Of a stretch of DNA of 64,000 bases, positions 25,627-34,948 are shown in pieces. This DNA comes from Domibacillus epiphyticus. GTDB lineage: Bacteria; Bacillota; Bacilli; Bacillales; Domibacillaceae. The stretch is taken from assembly GCF_001975785.1 (NCBI RefSeq), contig NZ_MSFI01000008.1:62001-126000 (forward strand), written 5' to 3'. Numbering within the stretch: position 1 is the first letter of the stretch; each line of letters starts with the position of its first letter. Both the position numbers and the translations under genes were made by a program. The notes beneath the pieces are model-generated. The model saw nothing but the letters and a program-made list of their open reading frames with translations, was not told the DNA's origin and did not search any database.

Positions 25627-26244
25627 ATGTTTAAAAACAAAAAAGATAAATTTTTTATTCTGCTCGAATCCATTGCTGTAAATTTAAAAGAAGGAGCTTA
25701 TTATTTCTCAGACTATAAACTTAAACATCCGAGTGATTTAAACATATTCTCAGAAGAAATGAAAATATTTAAAATTCAAGGTGATAAGTATATTCATCAA
25801 ACCATTAAAGAATTAAACAATTCATTTATTACACCGATTGAGCGGGAAGATGTTTTAGCGCTGGCGATGAGTATGAATGATGTGTTGGATAGGCTGGAAG
25901 AAACAGCCGCCATTTTCGAAATATATTCTGTGGCGCAGACAGATGCGTATATGTTTAAGGTTGTAGATGCGATTCGGTCATGTACAGATGAAATTGTCAA
26001 AGCGGTTGAATTGTTGTCCGCAAAAAAACTGCCGGATATTCGAGCACATGCAATTAAAATCAAAGAGTATGAAATCATTTGTGAAGGCGTTTTACGCCAG
26101 TCAATTAAGCACATTTTTACAATTGAAAAAGATCCGATCCGCCTCATTAAAATGAAAGAGATTTATGATCATTTTGAAGAAATAGCAGACTCCTGCCAGG
26201 CCGTTGCAAATACCCTTGAAACCATCATCATGAAGAATGCGTAA
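25627..26244 (+). CDS. DUF47 (PhoU-like) Pit accessory protein
   Basis: A 205-residue all-helical cytosolic protein of the DUF47 family (YkaA in B. subtilis, same length). It is encoded immediately upstream of the Pit transporter, the usual arrangement, and is thought to tune phosphate uptake. The start at 25627 follows CAGGGGGACGTTCAG; the open frame reaches further upstream but without a ribosome binding site. The gap to pit is 14 bases. Confidence 0.92.
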   Translation: MFKNKKDKFFILLESIAVNLKEGAYYFSDYKLKHPSDLNIFSEEMKIFKIQGDKYIHQTIKELNNSFITPIEREDVLALAMSMNDVLDRLEETAAIFEIYSVAQTDAYMFKVVDAIRSCTDEIVKAVELLSAKKLPDIRAHAIKIKEYEIICEGVLRQSIKHIFTIEKDPIRLIKMKEIYDHFEEIADSCQAVANTLETIIMKNA

Positions 26245-26258
26245 AGGGCATTAGCGAT

Positions 26259-27257
26259 ATGGAAGATTTCTTAATCATTACCATTCCCATTGTTATTTTT
26301 GCCCTTGCTTTCGATTTCATCAATGGTTTTCATGATACTGCCAATTCGATTGCAACAGCCGTTTCAACGAAAGCACTTACACCAAGACGGGCTATTATTC
26401 TTGCTGCAGTTATGAATTTTGTCGGCGCAATGACATTTACAGGTGTTGCGAAAACCATCACGAAAGATATTGTAGATCCTTTCATGCTTCAAAATGGATC
26501 GATGGTCATTTTAGCTGCGTTGCTTGCAGCAATTTTTTGGAACTTGCTTACATGGTATTATGGCATTCCAAGTAGTTCTTCGCATGCCCTTATCGGGTCT
26601 ATTGCTGGTGCAGCGATTGCAGCTGCAGGATTTCAGGCACTTAATTACACGGGTTTCTTTAAAATTTTACAGGCACTGATCATTTCTCCCTTACTTGCTT
26701 TCGCAGTTGGATTCATTATGTACAGCCTGTTCAAAGTTATTTTTAAAAACAACAATCTATCACAAACGAATCGTAATTTCCGCGCATTCCAAATTTTCAC
26801 AGCAGCATTACAGGCCTATACTCACGGAACAAATGATGCACAAAAAGCGATGGGTATTATCACGATGGCGCTCATTGCAAACAACCATCAGCAAACGACT
26901 GATATCCAGTTATGGGTACAAGTTTCTTGTGCGTTAGCCATAGGGCTCGGCACATCTGTCGGCGGGTGGAAAATTATTAAAACAGTCGGCGGGAAAATTA
27001 TGAAAATCCGTCCTGTTAACGGTGTGGCAGCCGATTTATCGTCTGCTATGGTTATTTTCACGGCCACACTGATTCATCTGCCGGTCAGTACGACTCATGT
27101 CATCTCTTCCTCTATTCTCGGTGTAGGTTCTTCCCATCGGGTAAAAGGTGTAAAATGGGATACAGCACAACGTATGATCTTCACATGGGTGATTACACTT
27201 CCTGTTTCTGCAACCATTGCATCGATTTTCTACTACATCTTAATATTATTCTTTTAA
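26259..27257 (+). CDS. pit: Low-affinity inorganic phosphate transporter Pit
   Basis: A 332-residue PiT-family permease with the duplicated GANDxx-type signatures: FINGFHDTANSIATAVSTKAL at the N-terminus and AYTHGTNDAQKAMGIIT in the second half, plus about ten hydrophobic segments. It imports metal-phosphate complexes with protons. It forms an operon with the DUF47 partner. The start has AAAGGG at ten bases. Confidence 0.94.
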   Translation: MEDFLIITIPIVIFALAFDFINGFHDTANSIATAVSTKALTPRRAIILAAVMNFVGAMTFTGVAKTITKDIVDPFMLQNGSMVILAALLAAIFWNLLTWYYGIPSSSSHALIGSIAGAAIAAAGFQALNYTGFFKILQALIISPLLAFAVGFIMYSLFKVIFKNNNLSQTNRNFRAFQIFTAALQAYTHGTNDAQKAMGIITMALIANNHQQTTDIQLWVQVSCALAIGLGTSVGGWKIIKTVGGKIMKIRPVNGVAADLSSAMVIFTATLIHLPVSTTHVISSSILGVGSSHRVKGVKWDTAQRMIFTWVITLPVSATIASIFYYILILFF

Positions 27258-27355
27258 GCTGTACCCAAATATGGATTCAGCTTTTTTATATGCTTGTTAC
27301 AATGTAAACATTCATTTTATAGAATAAGAGCTAATTAAAAGGGAGTGGACAAACT

Positions 27356-27724
27356 GTACTCAAATACCACACTTATATAAAAGCACCTATTGAAGTGTAT
27401 TTTGACATTGGCAGAAATGTAGAAGTGCATACAAAAACAACATCTAATACAAAGGAAACAGTTGTTGGCGGTGTGACAGAGGGATTATTAGAACAAGGTG
27501 ATTATGTCACTTGGGAGGCAATTCATTTCGGTGTTAAACAGAGAGTAACAGCTAAAATTACAGAAATGGATCCACCATATACATTTACTGACGTTATGGT
27601 AAAAGGAGCTTTTCATTCCTTTATTCATATACACGAATTTATAGAAAACGGCAAAGGGGGCCATTATGACGGATACATTTATATAAAGCCCCTTTTCTCG
27701 TGCGACATAAAAATGTTTCAATAA
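27356..27724 (+). pseudogene. SRPBCC-family gene, start lost and 3' end truncated
   Basis: The reading frame LKYHTYIKAPIEVYFDIGRN through VMVKGAFHSFIHIHEF matches the N-terminal two thirds of a ~150-residue SRPBCC (START-like) protein. GGGAG lies ten bases before GTA, not a usable start codon, and after residue ~95 the frame shifts (the expected MTDTFIY appears in another frame, then stop), so the C-terminal helix is gone. A shorter GTG-started product from 27395 is conceivable but would lack part of the fold. Confidence 0.65.
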
Positions 27725-27834
27725 TTAAAATTCCAAGCACAACATACAAATAATAGATGAATAAATTTCCTTTCAATTTTTCAAATAACGGGTTCATCCT
27801 TTCCGTATATTATTTGACTCGGAGGTGTAGGTAC

Positions 27835-28068
27835 ATGTCTCAAAAAAATGGTGATAATGCAGCAAACGATCAAGACGTTTACATTAATGTCGGTATAACA
27901 CCTGAGATTGATGAATATTACGACCAACGTTTTAATAAATGGATCCATATTAAAGAAATAGATGACGGTGTGGAGAATGAGAACGATAAAGAAGCGGGTT
28001 TCATTGACTATGCAGTCTTCGGAATCGTCTTGGCGGCAAGCACCTTATTCTTCATCAATTATTTATAG
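27835..28068 (+). CDS. Small tail-anchored protein, unknown
   Basis: A 77-residue protein not recognised. A hydrophilic, acidic body is followed by one C-terminal hydrophobic segment (DYAVFGIVLAASTLFFINYL), so it is probably anchored in the membrane with the N-terminus in the cytosol. The start at 27835 follows CGGAGGTGTAGGTAC, a strong site; the longer frame upstream has none. Confidence 0.65.
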   Translation: MSQKNGDNAANDQDVYINVGITPEIDEYYDQRFNKWIHIKEIDDGVENENDKEAGFIDYAVFGIVLAASTLFFINYL

Positions 28069-28071
28069 CCG

Positions 28072-28330
28072 CCAGCGAATTTCAACTGGACATTTTCACC
28101 TCATTATTACTTCTAGTGTTAATACTTTTAAGTAATCTATGGCAGACGTCTATACCGGTATCGGGGAGTGTTTACACGTATACGTATGCAACCTTTGGTG
28201 GACTTTTAGCCTTTTTAATTGCTGGGGTTTAATGCTTGAATATGTTATTGCGCTTGCGGCTGTGGCAGCAGGCTGGGCAGGTTATTTTCAATCGTTCATA
28301 TCTGGATTCGGGCTAAACCCTTGGCAACAC
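28072..28330 (+). pseudogene. Fragment of an APC-family amino acid permease
   Basis: One frame reads IPVSGSVYTYTYATFGGLLAF and the next, after a frameshift near 28225, reads LMLEYVIALAAVAAGWAGY. Together these are helices 2-3 of a cationic-amino-acid permease. Both ends of the gene are missing. Confidence 0.75.
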
Positions 28331-28370
28331 AGGAAAGAGAGGGAAAAATGGGAGAGGAAATAAAGGCTAA

Positions 28371-28627
28371 AAAAAGTATAAATTGATGTATAACAAGGTC
28401 TACACACCAATTTATACACCAATTTGCAGTCATGATCCGTCATTTTCCCGCTGTCCTTTCCTCTGCTCCAGGAAGTGGACTAAATGGAATCGTTAACTTA
28501 CCTGCCAAGAATCATGATTTTTATTAATTACGGCTCTTGTAAGTAAAGGAGGAAAAGAGAGTACACCCGTTTTATATGTGGCCGTTTAAACAAACTGTAA
28601 GACAGTGCTTCGTTTTTTAGTTTCTGG
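28371..28627. other. Non-coding stretch
   Basis: Intergenic DNA with a short near-repeat (ACACCAATTTATACACCAATTT near 28400-28425). No gene or clear control site was seen. Confidence 0.5.
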
Positions 28628-29284
28628 TCACCCAGCGCTTTTGCATTTTTTTATATAGGACTGACAGGTAATATAAACAAAACAAAACCATGCCACCGAA
28701 ATGCTTATAGCAGCAATTGTATCAGAAAGAAAATGGGCTCCGAGGACAATCCGGCTTAACGCAACCCCTGCTATAATGATTGAACATATCGCATAAAGGA
28801 GAATCTTTATTGACTCCTTTTTTACTAAGCGATAACTTATATAAATCAGAAAGGTGAAAAGGATAACACTCCGCATTGTATGTCCACTGGGAAAGCTGTA
28901 AGATGCGATTTCAATAGTATAATTAAACACTTCTATATTACTCATTTCTCCTGGTCTTTTCCTTTGAAAAGAAACTTTTAACAGTAGATTTAATAGGATA
29001 CCGCCAAATGTGAGAATTATTAAAAAGAAGCTGTTAAACCAATCCCTTTTAGATAGGAAGAAGACTGTCATTCCAAGCGTAGCCACAAGGATAAATTCAC
29101 TCGATCCTATAACAGTTATCAATTCCATACTTTCTACCATGGCGTTGGAATTTTGAGCTATCCACGAAGTAATGACTTCATCAAATAAAAAGCCATCATT
29201 GTATAACGACAAAAATGCAATGGACACAAAAATAACTAAAGAGGCCGTCATTATGGAGGTTAAACGTTTATTTTCATAGATCAT
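28628..29284 (-). CDS. PAP2-family lipid phosphatase
   Basis: A 218-residue membrane protein with about six hydrophobic segments and the three PAP2 motifs: K-x6-RP (KVSFQRKRP), SFPSGH and SRIVLGAHFLSD. The PSGH histidine and the SR...H..D set are the catalytic residues. Such enzymes dephosphorylate undecaprenyl pyrophosphate or phosphatidylglycerol phosphate; which one cannot be told. It stands alone. Confidence 0.9.
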   Translation of the reverse strand: MIYENKRLTSIMTASLVIFVSIAFLSLYNDGFLFDEVITSWIAQNSNAMVESMELITVIGSSEFILVATLGMTVFFLSKRDWFNSFFLIILTFGGILLNLLLKVSFQRKRPGEMSNIEVFNYTIEIASYSFPSGHTMRSVILFTFLIYISYRLVKKESIKILLYAICSIIIAGVALSRIVLGAHFLSDTIAAISISVAWFCFVYITCQSYIKKCKSAG

Positions 29285-29396
29285 GTTTTTTCACTCTTTC
29301 TATTTATGTGAATAATGAATCTTTATCTTATTACATGTCGGTGTTTAATGACAAACAATATGGTTGAATGGGGGAATGGAAAGATGTGATAAAAAT

Positions 29397-29430
29397 AAAA
29401 CAGACCTTTTTTATGACAAAGGTCTGTTTT
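29397..29430 (-). terminator. Terminator of the YebC-family gene
   Basis: A 12-bp stem AAAACAGACCTT/AAGGTCTGTTTT is followed by TATTTTTAT on the minus strand. Confidence 0.85.
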
Positions 29431-29435
29431 CATTT

Positions 29436-30155
29436 TTATTCACTTAAATCCACATTGTGGTACACTTGCTGGACATCTTCTAAGTCTTCTAATGCATCAA
29501 TCATTTTTTCAAACTGTTCCTGATCGGCTTCTGATAATGTCACATCATTTTGCGCGAGCATCGTAAGCTCCGCTACTGTAAATTCCGTGATCCCGGCATT
29601 CTTAAATGCTTCTTGCACGGCATGGAACTGGTCAGGCTCGGCATAAACGATAACTGCTTCATCTTCTTCTAATATGTCACGCACGTCTACATCCGCTTCC
29701 ATTAAGATTTCAAGCGCTTCATCTGCTGTTTTCCCTTCAAGACCGATGACAGCCGTTGCATCAAACATATAGGCAACTGAACCACTTACTCCCATGTTAC
29801 CACCGTTTTTACCAAATGCGGCACGTACATCTGATGCAGTACGGTTCACGTTATTGGTCAGTGCATCCACGATGACCATTGATCCGTTTGGTCCGAAGCC
29901 TTCATAACGAAGTTCGTCAAAGTTTTCTTCTGAACCGCCTTTCGCTTTTTCAATCGCACGGTCAATAATCGTTTTTGGTACACTGTACGTTTTTGCCCGC
30001 TCGAGTACGACTCTTAACGCCTGATTTGTTTCTGGATCTGGTTCCCCTTGCTTAGCGGCTACATAGATTTCGCGTCCAAACTTTGCGTATATACGACTCG
30101 TGTTTGCATCTTTTGATGCTTTTTTTTCTTTAATGTTGTTCCACTTACGCCCCAT
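29436..30155 (-). CDS. YebC/PmpR-family protein (YeeI-like)
   Basis: A 239-residue protein of the YebC/TACO1 family: N-terminus [20 protein letters not shown], then [16 protein letters not shown] and [14 protein letters not shown]. Members have been described as transcription regulators and, more recently, as ribosome-associated factors helping translation of difficult stretches. Length agrees with B. subtilis YeeI, the non-ruvC-linked paralogue. The product is cytosolic. The start at 30155 is fixed by the conserved N-terminus. Confidence 0.93.
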   Translation of the reverse strand: MGRKWNNIKEKKASKDANTSRIYAKFGREIYVAAKQGEPDPETNQALRVVLERAKTYSVPKTIIDRAIEKAKGGSEENFDELRYEGFGPNGSMVIVDALTNNVNRTASDVRAAFGKNGGNMGVSGSVAYMFDATAVIGLEGKTADEALEILMEADVDVRDILEEDEAVIVYAEPDQFHAVQEAFKNAGITEFTVAELTMLAQNDVTLSEADQEQFEKMIDALEDLEDVQQVYHNVDLSE

Positions 30156-30312
30156 ACTATTTCACTCTCTTTCAAATTTGACTCTTCACAAAAGAACTAA
30201 TATGTAATAAAACTATACGAATGGCTGCATTCACTTACTGTATTCATTATACCTCAATTGCAATCATTTGGTGCGAGTTTCATATTCAAAAAAGAAGTAC
30301 TTATGTATATGT

Positions 30313-30341
30313 AAAACCATGGATTTTAACTCCATGGTTTT
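30313..30341. terminator. Hairpin after the 118-residue gene
   Basis: AAAACCATGGA/TCCATGGTTTT (11 bp) lies just past the gene's stop at 30348. The T run on the minus strand is short, so the terminator call is tentative. Confidence 0.5.
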
Positions 30342-30347
30342 AGGCGG

Positions 30348-30704
30348 CTATTCTGTCTCATCTTTTTCATCATGTGTCGGGTGTGCACCGGGGTACTGCC
30401 TTGGTAAATTTTCATGCTGATTTCTAAACTCATAGGTAAAACCACTTGTGTATTGCTGGCCTTCCTCCCATGGAGTGCTCTTATTTTCAACTGGTTTTAT
30501 TTTACCTATTGGCGAACCATATGGTCCTTCCGGAAATTCCTCCGCTGTTAAGAAATTTCTTTGTTTTTCCACGTTTGATAAATCTTTATATTCCTTTTTA
30601 TTATCCACATAAACACCCCGCCATGTTTTTTTGTAATGTGACCCAAAATGAAGGGGATTATGCACGTCGTTAGCTTTTGGCAAGATGTAATTGCCGCGAA
30701 ACAC
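30348..30704 (-). CDS. Conserved small hydrophilic protein, unknown; start possibly rearranged
   Basis: A 118-residue proline- and charge-rich protein (WRGVYVDNKKEY, TPWEEGQQYTSGFTYE, HPTHDEKDE) with no cysteine pair, membrane segment or signal peptide. I do not recognise it. The only open start upstream is GTG at 30704, which has no ribosome binding site and lies inside the decayed end of a VOC gene. Either the true start is internal (no good candidate seen) or the deletion that destroyed the VOC gene also cut this gene's 5' end. Confidence 0.55.
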   Translation of the reverse strand: MFRGNYILPKANDVHNPLHFGSHYKKTWRGVYVDNKKEYKDLSNVEKQRNFLTAEEFPEGPYGSPIGKIKPVENKSTPWEEGQQYTSGFTYEFRNQHENLPRQYPGAHPTHDEKDETE

Positions 30705-30857
30705 CGTATTTATTTTCTACCCACCCGAATTTTTCACTCATCGAAGAAGCGGCTAACGGTATTAAAACCGTTCCATTTTCTCAGATAACCTTTGATTCAT
30801 GGCCTCCTCAGCCGTTCCAGAAAACATTAAAAATGTTGTGATTTTTTGAGCATTCAC
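30670..30857 (-). pseudogene. VOC (PhnB-like) gene with large internal deletion
   Basis: From a GTG at 30857 (after AAAAAAGGA) the frame gives NAQKITTFLMFSGTAEEAMN, the N-terminus of a PhnB-like VOC protein. After a frameshift it continues ENGTVLIPLAASSMSEKFGWVENKYG and ends VSRQLHLAKS at 30670, the family's C-terminus. About half of the domain between them is missing. Confidence 0.75.
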
Positions 30858-30887
30858 TCCTTTTTTATTGATGATTCTTTTACGTTC

Positions 30888-30913
30888 GTTTTATTTAAAG
30901 AAAGCAAGGGAAA
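30888..30913 (+). promoter_or_regulatory. Possible SigB promoter upstream of the YceI gene
   Basis: GTTTTA (30888-30893), a 14-base spacer and GGGAAA (30908-30913) agree with the general-stress consensus GTTTAA-N12-14-GGGWAW apart from one base. Confidence 0.5.
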
Positions 30914-30975
30914 TACATCATATAGCATCCACTGTTACCAAATTTCTTAAAAACGAGCAAAAGGAGAAGTGAATC

Positions 30976-31509
30976 ATGACAAAAACAAAATGGGCAGTCG
31001 ACAGAGCGCACAGCAGTATTGATTTTGCCATCCGGCACTTGATGGTCAGCAATGTAAAAGGAACGTTTCACGCATTTTCAGCAGTCATAGAGGCTGACCC
31101 GGCAAATTTAACGACAGCAAACATTGCATTCACTGTTGATCTTGAAAGCGTTGATACACACAATAAGGAACGCGATGCTCATTTACTCACGCCTGATTTC
31201 TTTGACATTGACAAGTTTCCGCAAATGACATTTTTGGCGAACAATATTGTGGAAACCGGTGAAAACAAATACGACATGATCGGCGAATTTTCGCTGCACG
31301 GCGTAACCCGTTCGGAAACGTTTGCTGTCACGTACGAAGGTGCCGCAAAAGACCCTGCCGGGCAAGAGAAAATTGGTTTTCGTGCGAGAGGATCCATTAA
31401 TCGTAAAGACTATGAATTGAATTTCAATAAGCCATTAGAAACAGGTGGTGTATTGCTCGGAGACCAGGTGAACATTTCATTGGACATTCTGGCGTCTAAA
31501 GAAACGTAG
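30976..31509 (+). CDS. YceI-family lipid-binding protein
   Basis: A 177-residue YceI-fold protein (WAVDRAHSSIDFAIRHLMVSNVKG; TGGVLLGDQVNISLDI). The fold is a lipocalin-like barrel that holds a polyisoprenoid. Unlike E. coli YceI there is no signal peptide, so the protein stays in the cytosol, as usual in Bacillus. The start follows AAAAGGAGAAGTGAATC. A SigB-like promoter upstream suggests stress induction. Confidence 0.92.
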   Translation: MTKTKWAVDRAHSSIDFAIRHLMVSNVKGTFHAFSAVIEADPANLTTANIAFTVDLESVDTHNKERDAHLLTPDFFDIDKFPQMTFLANNIVETGENKYDMIGEFSLHGVTRSETFAVTYEGAAKDPAGQEKIGFRARGSINRKDYELNFNKPLETGGVLLGDQVNISLDILASKET

Positions 31510-31551
31510 GCAGCTCCCGAGATTCATGTGCTTTCCTCTATATTATATATT

Positions 31552-31743
31552 TTATATACACCTTAGGAAGCGCCACTTTACTCTTTCAGCATATTCATCC
31601 ATTTCTTTTTTTGTTTTCACGCTGAACCCCTCTGTATAGAGAATAGATAACGTTTTTTCATCTATAATGAATAAGGAACACGTAATCCTTTCTTTCTTTT
31701 CAAAAGCATTGTGCATGACCGTTACATGATATTGCTTCATCAT
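31552..31743 (-). CDS. Small hypothetical protein (63 residues)
   Basis: Not recognised. The start is placed at 31743 because TAAAGGAGAAAAG precedes ATGATG there; the frame is open eight codons further. The product (MMKQYHVTVMHNAFEKKERI) is predicted as a small alpha/beta protein without membrane segment. It is convergent with the YceI gene. Real translation is supported mainly by the ribosome binding site. Confidence 0.5.
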   Translation of the reverse strand: MMKQYHVTVMHNAFEKKERITCSLFIIDEKTLSILYTEGFSVKTKKEMDEYAERVKWRFLRCI

Positions 31744-31826
31744 CTTTTCTCCTTTAGCCCGTTTCATTCTAGTTTCTATTTACCAGTGTTATCGTCTGAA
31801 ACGGATTTTAATCTGTTATTTAAGAA

Positions 31827-31873
31827 AAAGCGGCTGTTCCGCAAGTCAAGTAAACCTTGCGGGACGCCGCTTT
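31827..31873 (-). terminator. Terminator of the Bcr/CflA-type exporter gene
   Basis: AAAGCGGC/GCCGCTTT with an inner TTCCGCAAG/CTTGCGGGA stem forms a long hairpin just past the stop at 31885; A and T runs on both sides allow two-way use. Confidence 0.8.
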
Positions 31874-31884
31874 ATTTTTTCGTT

Positions 31885-33084
31885 CTAGCTGTAACTTCTA
31901 TTCATCTTTCTAACCAGCCCATAATAAGACAGCAGGGCAAACGCACTTGCAGAAAAGATAATAACCCCCATCGGGAGAGCCGTATTTTCCCCCGCTATTC
32001 CGACAAGCGGCGCCGTTATCGAGCCCAGTACAAAAGGCAGCAATCCTAAAAGAGCGGATGCGCTTCCCGCAATATGCCCCTGCTTTTCCATTGCTAATGA
32101 AAAAGAAGACGTTGCAATAATGGCGATTGATGAAACAAAAAAGAAGATCGGAATAGCAATCGTAAAGAGCGGTCCTTTTAACAGAACCATGATGACTAAC
32201 AAAAGGCTGGACACGCTTGATATAAATAAACCAATCTGCAAAAAGCGTGTTTCTGAAACAAAATCGGCGTATCGGCCAACAATCTGTGTTCCAATGATTA
32301 ACCCAATCCCATTCATCCCGAACAATAAACTGAATAATTGAGGAGACGCCCCGTAAATGTTTTGATAAACAAAAGGAGTACCGGAAACGTAAGCAAAAAT
32401 GCCCGCAATAATGAATCCTTGCGTAAGTGCGTATCCCATGAACTCGCGGTCTTTTATTAATGAAATGAAGTTTTTTACTGTTTCCGTCAAGCTGCTTGGT
32501 ACACGATTTTCAACAGGCAGCGTTTCATCCAGTTTCCATAGCACAATGAGAGCGAACAAAACCCCAATTGCCCCTAACACAATAAAGACACCTGTCCAGT
32601 CCGTAAAAAAGAGAATAACGCTTCCCGCGACCGGCGCCAGAATAGGGGCAAGATTGTTAATCAGCATCAGTAATGCAAAAAACTTCGTTAGTTCCCGGCC
32701 GCTGTATACATCGCGGACAATAGCACGTGAAATAACAAGCCCTGCCGCCGCCGCAAACCCTTGCAAAAAGCGTGCACCGATAAAGAAATAGATCGAAGGA
32801 GCGTATGCGCATAATATGGACGCCACAAAATACAATGTGAGAAAGATGAGGAGCGGTTTACGTCGGCCCCGGACATCACTTATCGGTCCGATGATCAGCT
32901 GTCCGAATCCGAGACCTAACAGGCAGGCAGTTAAACTAATTTGTACAAAAGAAGCGCTCGTGCCGAATTCATTTGCGATTGTCGGGAATGAAGGCAAGTA
33001 CATATCGATTGTAAGAGGACCCATTGCGGCAAGTGAGCCAAGAAGAAGTGCGAATCGTAACCGCGTATTGATTAATTTGTTCAA
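31885..33084 (-). CDS. MFS multidrug exporter, Bcr/CflA subfamily
   Basis: A ~399-residue 12-helix exporter. AMGPLTIDMYLPSFPTIANEFG at the first helix is the Bcr/CflA signature, and the loop motif DVRGRRKPL follows helix 2. Members expel bicyclomycin, sulfonamides or chloramphenicol; the substrate here is unknown. The start is uncertain: TTG at 33084 has AAAGG at 12 bases and fits the family N-terminus, while the open frame reaches a GTG at 33141. An ArsR regulator gene lies directly upstream in the same direction. Confidence 0.88.
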   Translation of the reverse strand: MNKLINTRLRFALLLGSLAAMGPLTIDMYLPSFPTIANEFGTSASFVQISLTACLLGLGFGQLIIGPISDVRGRRKPLLIFLTLYFVASILCAYAPSIYFFIGARFLQGFAAAAGLVISRAIVRDVYSGRELTKFFALLMLINNLAPILAPVAGSVILFFTDWTGVFIVLGAIGVLFALIVLWKLDETLPVENRVPSSLTETVKNFISLIKDREFMGYALTQGFIIAGIFAYVSGTPFVYQNIYGASPQLFSLLFGMNGIGLIIGTQIVGRYADFVSETRFLQIGLFISSVSSLLLVIMVLLKGPLFTIAIPIFFFVSSIAIIATSSFSLAMEKQGHIAGSASALLGLLPFVLGSITAPLVGIAGENTALPMGVIIFSASAFALLSYYGLVRKMNRSYS

Positions 33085-33257
33085 GTTTTCTAACAACCTT
33101 TCATCATTCCAGGTGTTTCTGCCTATTAATGAAAAATACACCTTGTCTTGTGTGATTGAGCACTCAGTACAATACCACCAATTCTTGCGCTTAAAACCAT
33201 CTTATTGTTCGTTGGCCCCTTCTTCATTGATACATTTAAAATAAACGATATATAACA

Positions 33258-33284
33258 AAAAAGAACTCGTTAAAGTTCTTCTTT
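33258..33284 (-). terminator. Terminator of the ArsR gene
   Basis: AAGAAC/GTTCTT stem near the stop codon, followed by TTTTTTG on the minus strand. Weak stem, so partial read-through into the exporter gene is possible. Confidence 0.55.
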
Positions 33285-33584
33285 TAACGAATTCCAGAGT
33301 TCTTTAATGATGGTTTCATTTCTCCTGTAGTATGTCCATTGACCGTGTCGTTCAGATTCCAATAAGCCCGCCTTTTGCAGCATGGTTAAATATTGAGAAA
33401 TCGTTGACTGCGATAACCCAGCCTTTTCAACAATATCTCCGACACAGACTCCTCCTTTTTCATTCATATTTTTTGATAAATGAGCGGAAGGCTTATCAAA
33501 GTGTTTTTCCGGTTCTTTAAGCCATTTCAATATCTCTAATCGCGTTTCATTAGATAGTGCTTTAAAAATGTCAATTTGATTCAT
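33270..33584 (-). CDS. ArsR-family transcriptional regulator
   Basis: A 104-residue winged helix-turn-helix protein: FKALSNETRLEILKWL, then VEKAGLSQSTISQYLTMLQKAGLL as recognition region. It has a single cysteine (GVCVGD), so the classical metal site of ArsR/SmtB is not evident and the ligand is probably not a metal. It sits upstream of the Bcr/CflA exporter and may control it. Confidence 0.9.
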   Translation of the reverse strand: MNQIDIFKALSNETRLEILKWLKEPEKHFDKPSAHLSKNMNEKGGVCVGDIVEKAGLSQSTISQYLTMLQKAGLLESERHGQWTYYRRNETIIKELWNSLKEEL

Positions 33585-33668
33585 GGCTTTATGTTAATCG
33601 GGTTTTTTCGATATGTCAATAAAGAGGGAAAATCAGGTTATTTAACACTATTTCCCCGATTAGGGATT

Positions 33669-34943
33669 TTACCCTTTATGCCCCCCTACATGATTTGCCC
33701 GCCTCAAAAACGTGCCGCCCCTCAATAAACTATGTGCTCTAAAAATCGAGTCTTTCCCATACCGCAACCGGATCGTATCCATTACGGCGTCGATCGCATG
33801 ATTCTTCTCATCGCATTCAGCCGCCGAAAACAAATTGATCTGTTCGTATTCGTCCGAACCGAGTTTGGTGCAGACAACATGAATCTGCCGGACAGGCTGC
33901 CCGCGCCAGTATCGCTTAAACAGCTGAATAAAGGAAACAGCAAGCTCCTTTGTACTGTTTGTGCTTCGCTGCAGCAGCATTTGATGCTTAAATCCCCTCT
34001 CTTCAATGTCCTTGCTGTACGAAATGCCAAGCGCAATGCCAGACGCCGCCGAATTATGCGCGCGAAGCCGCATCGCCACTTCGTCGACCATCTCCTGGAT
34101 CACAACGATGATTTCCTGTTCAACGTAATAGTCCCTCATTAAAATCTGGCCTTTCGAATACGATTTTTCCCTGGGACCGACTCGTTCGGAAATCACGCTG
34201 TAATCCACGCCCCACGCATGGTAATACAGCTGAGATCCGAGAACTCCAAGCCTGCTCTTCAGTTTGAACCGATCCGCGTGCGCAAGGTCATACACCTTGT
34301 AAATGCCCATATTGTTCAGCCTTTTTTTATAGCCGCTGGAAATCCCCCACATATCCGTTAATTCCGGAATGCGCCAGATCGTTTCCTGTACGCGTTCATA
34401 CGACCAGTATGCAAGCCCATTGGGCGCATTTTTCGCCTCGTTATCCAGCGCCAGCTTGGCTAAAAGAGGGTTATCACCGATCCCGATCGTGACGACTAGT
34501 TTCAGCTCTTTAAAGATCGTATGCTGGATCTTCTTTGCGATCTCAAACTTATCTCCAAACAATCGACGCGAGGCCGTTACATCTAAAAATGCTTCATCAA
34601 TACTGTAAATATATAAATCTTCATCTGATACAAACCGCTTAAGAATATCGATGATCATTTTATTCACTTTTAAATACAGCGACATGGATGGCTCCACAAT
34701 CATTAGCCGGCGGTCATTGGGAATTTCAAAGGCGCGCGATCCCGTCTTAATCCCAAATTCTTTTTTCACTTTCGGCGAAGAAGCCAGAACGACTGAACCG
34801 GGTCGATTCCTATTGGAAACAACTACAATATAGGCACCTAAAGGATGGATTTTGCGCCGGACTGCTTCGACGCTGGCAAAAAAAGATTTCACATCGATAC
34901 AAAGGACATCCCGCCTCGGCATCTGTGTGTAATCAATCGACAT
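33669..34943 (-). CDS. uvrX: Y-family DNA polymerase UvrX-like
   Basis: A 424-residue translesion polymerase of the UvrX/YqjW group. Catalytic acids are D17 (CIDVKSFFASVEA) and D116-E117 (YSIDEAFLD); the later GISSGYKKRLNNMGI stretch is the helix-hairpin-helix part, and the C-terminal little-finger domain follows. It lacks an obvious beta-clamp motif that I can assert. It starts at 34943 (third of three close starts, best spaced to AGAGG). Its gene starts just after the yolD stop, so the two form an SOS-type cassette as in SP-beta and the YqjW/YqjX pair. Confidence 0.93.
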   Translation of the reverse strand: MSIDYTQMPRRDVLCIDVKSFFASVEAVRRKIHPLGAYIVVVSNRNRPGSVVLASSPKVKKEFGIKTGSRAFEIPNDRRLMIVEPSMSLYLKVNKMIIDILKRFVSDEDLYIYSIDEAFLDVTASRRLFGDKFEIAKKIQHTIFKELKLVVTIGIGDNPLLAKLALDNEAKNAPNGLAYWSYERVQETIWRIPELTDMWGISSGYKKRLNNMGIYKVYDLAHADRFKLKSRLGVLGSQLYYHAWGVDYSVISERVGPREKSYSKGQILMRDYYVEQEIIVVIQEMVDEVAMRLRAHNSAASGIALGISYSKDIEERGFKHQMLLQRSTNSTKELAVSFIQLFKRYWRGQPVRQIHVVCTKLGSDEYEQINLFSAAECDEKNHAIDAVMDTIRLRYGKDSIFRAHSLLRGGTFLRRANHVGGHKG

Positions 34944-34948
34944 CACCA

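Noticed and set aside
28377-28430. Repeated ACACCAATTTATACACCAATTT considered as a CRISPR or iteron fragment
   Set aside because: Only two short imperfect copies with no spacer periodicity or associated genes.
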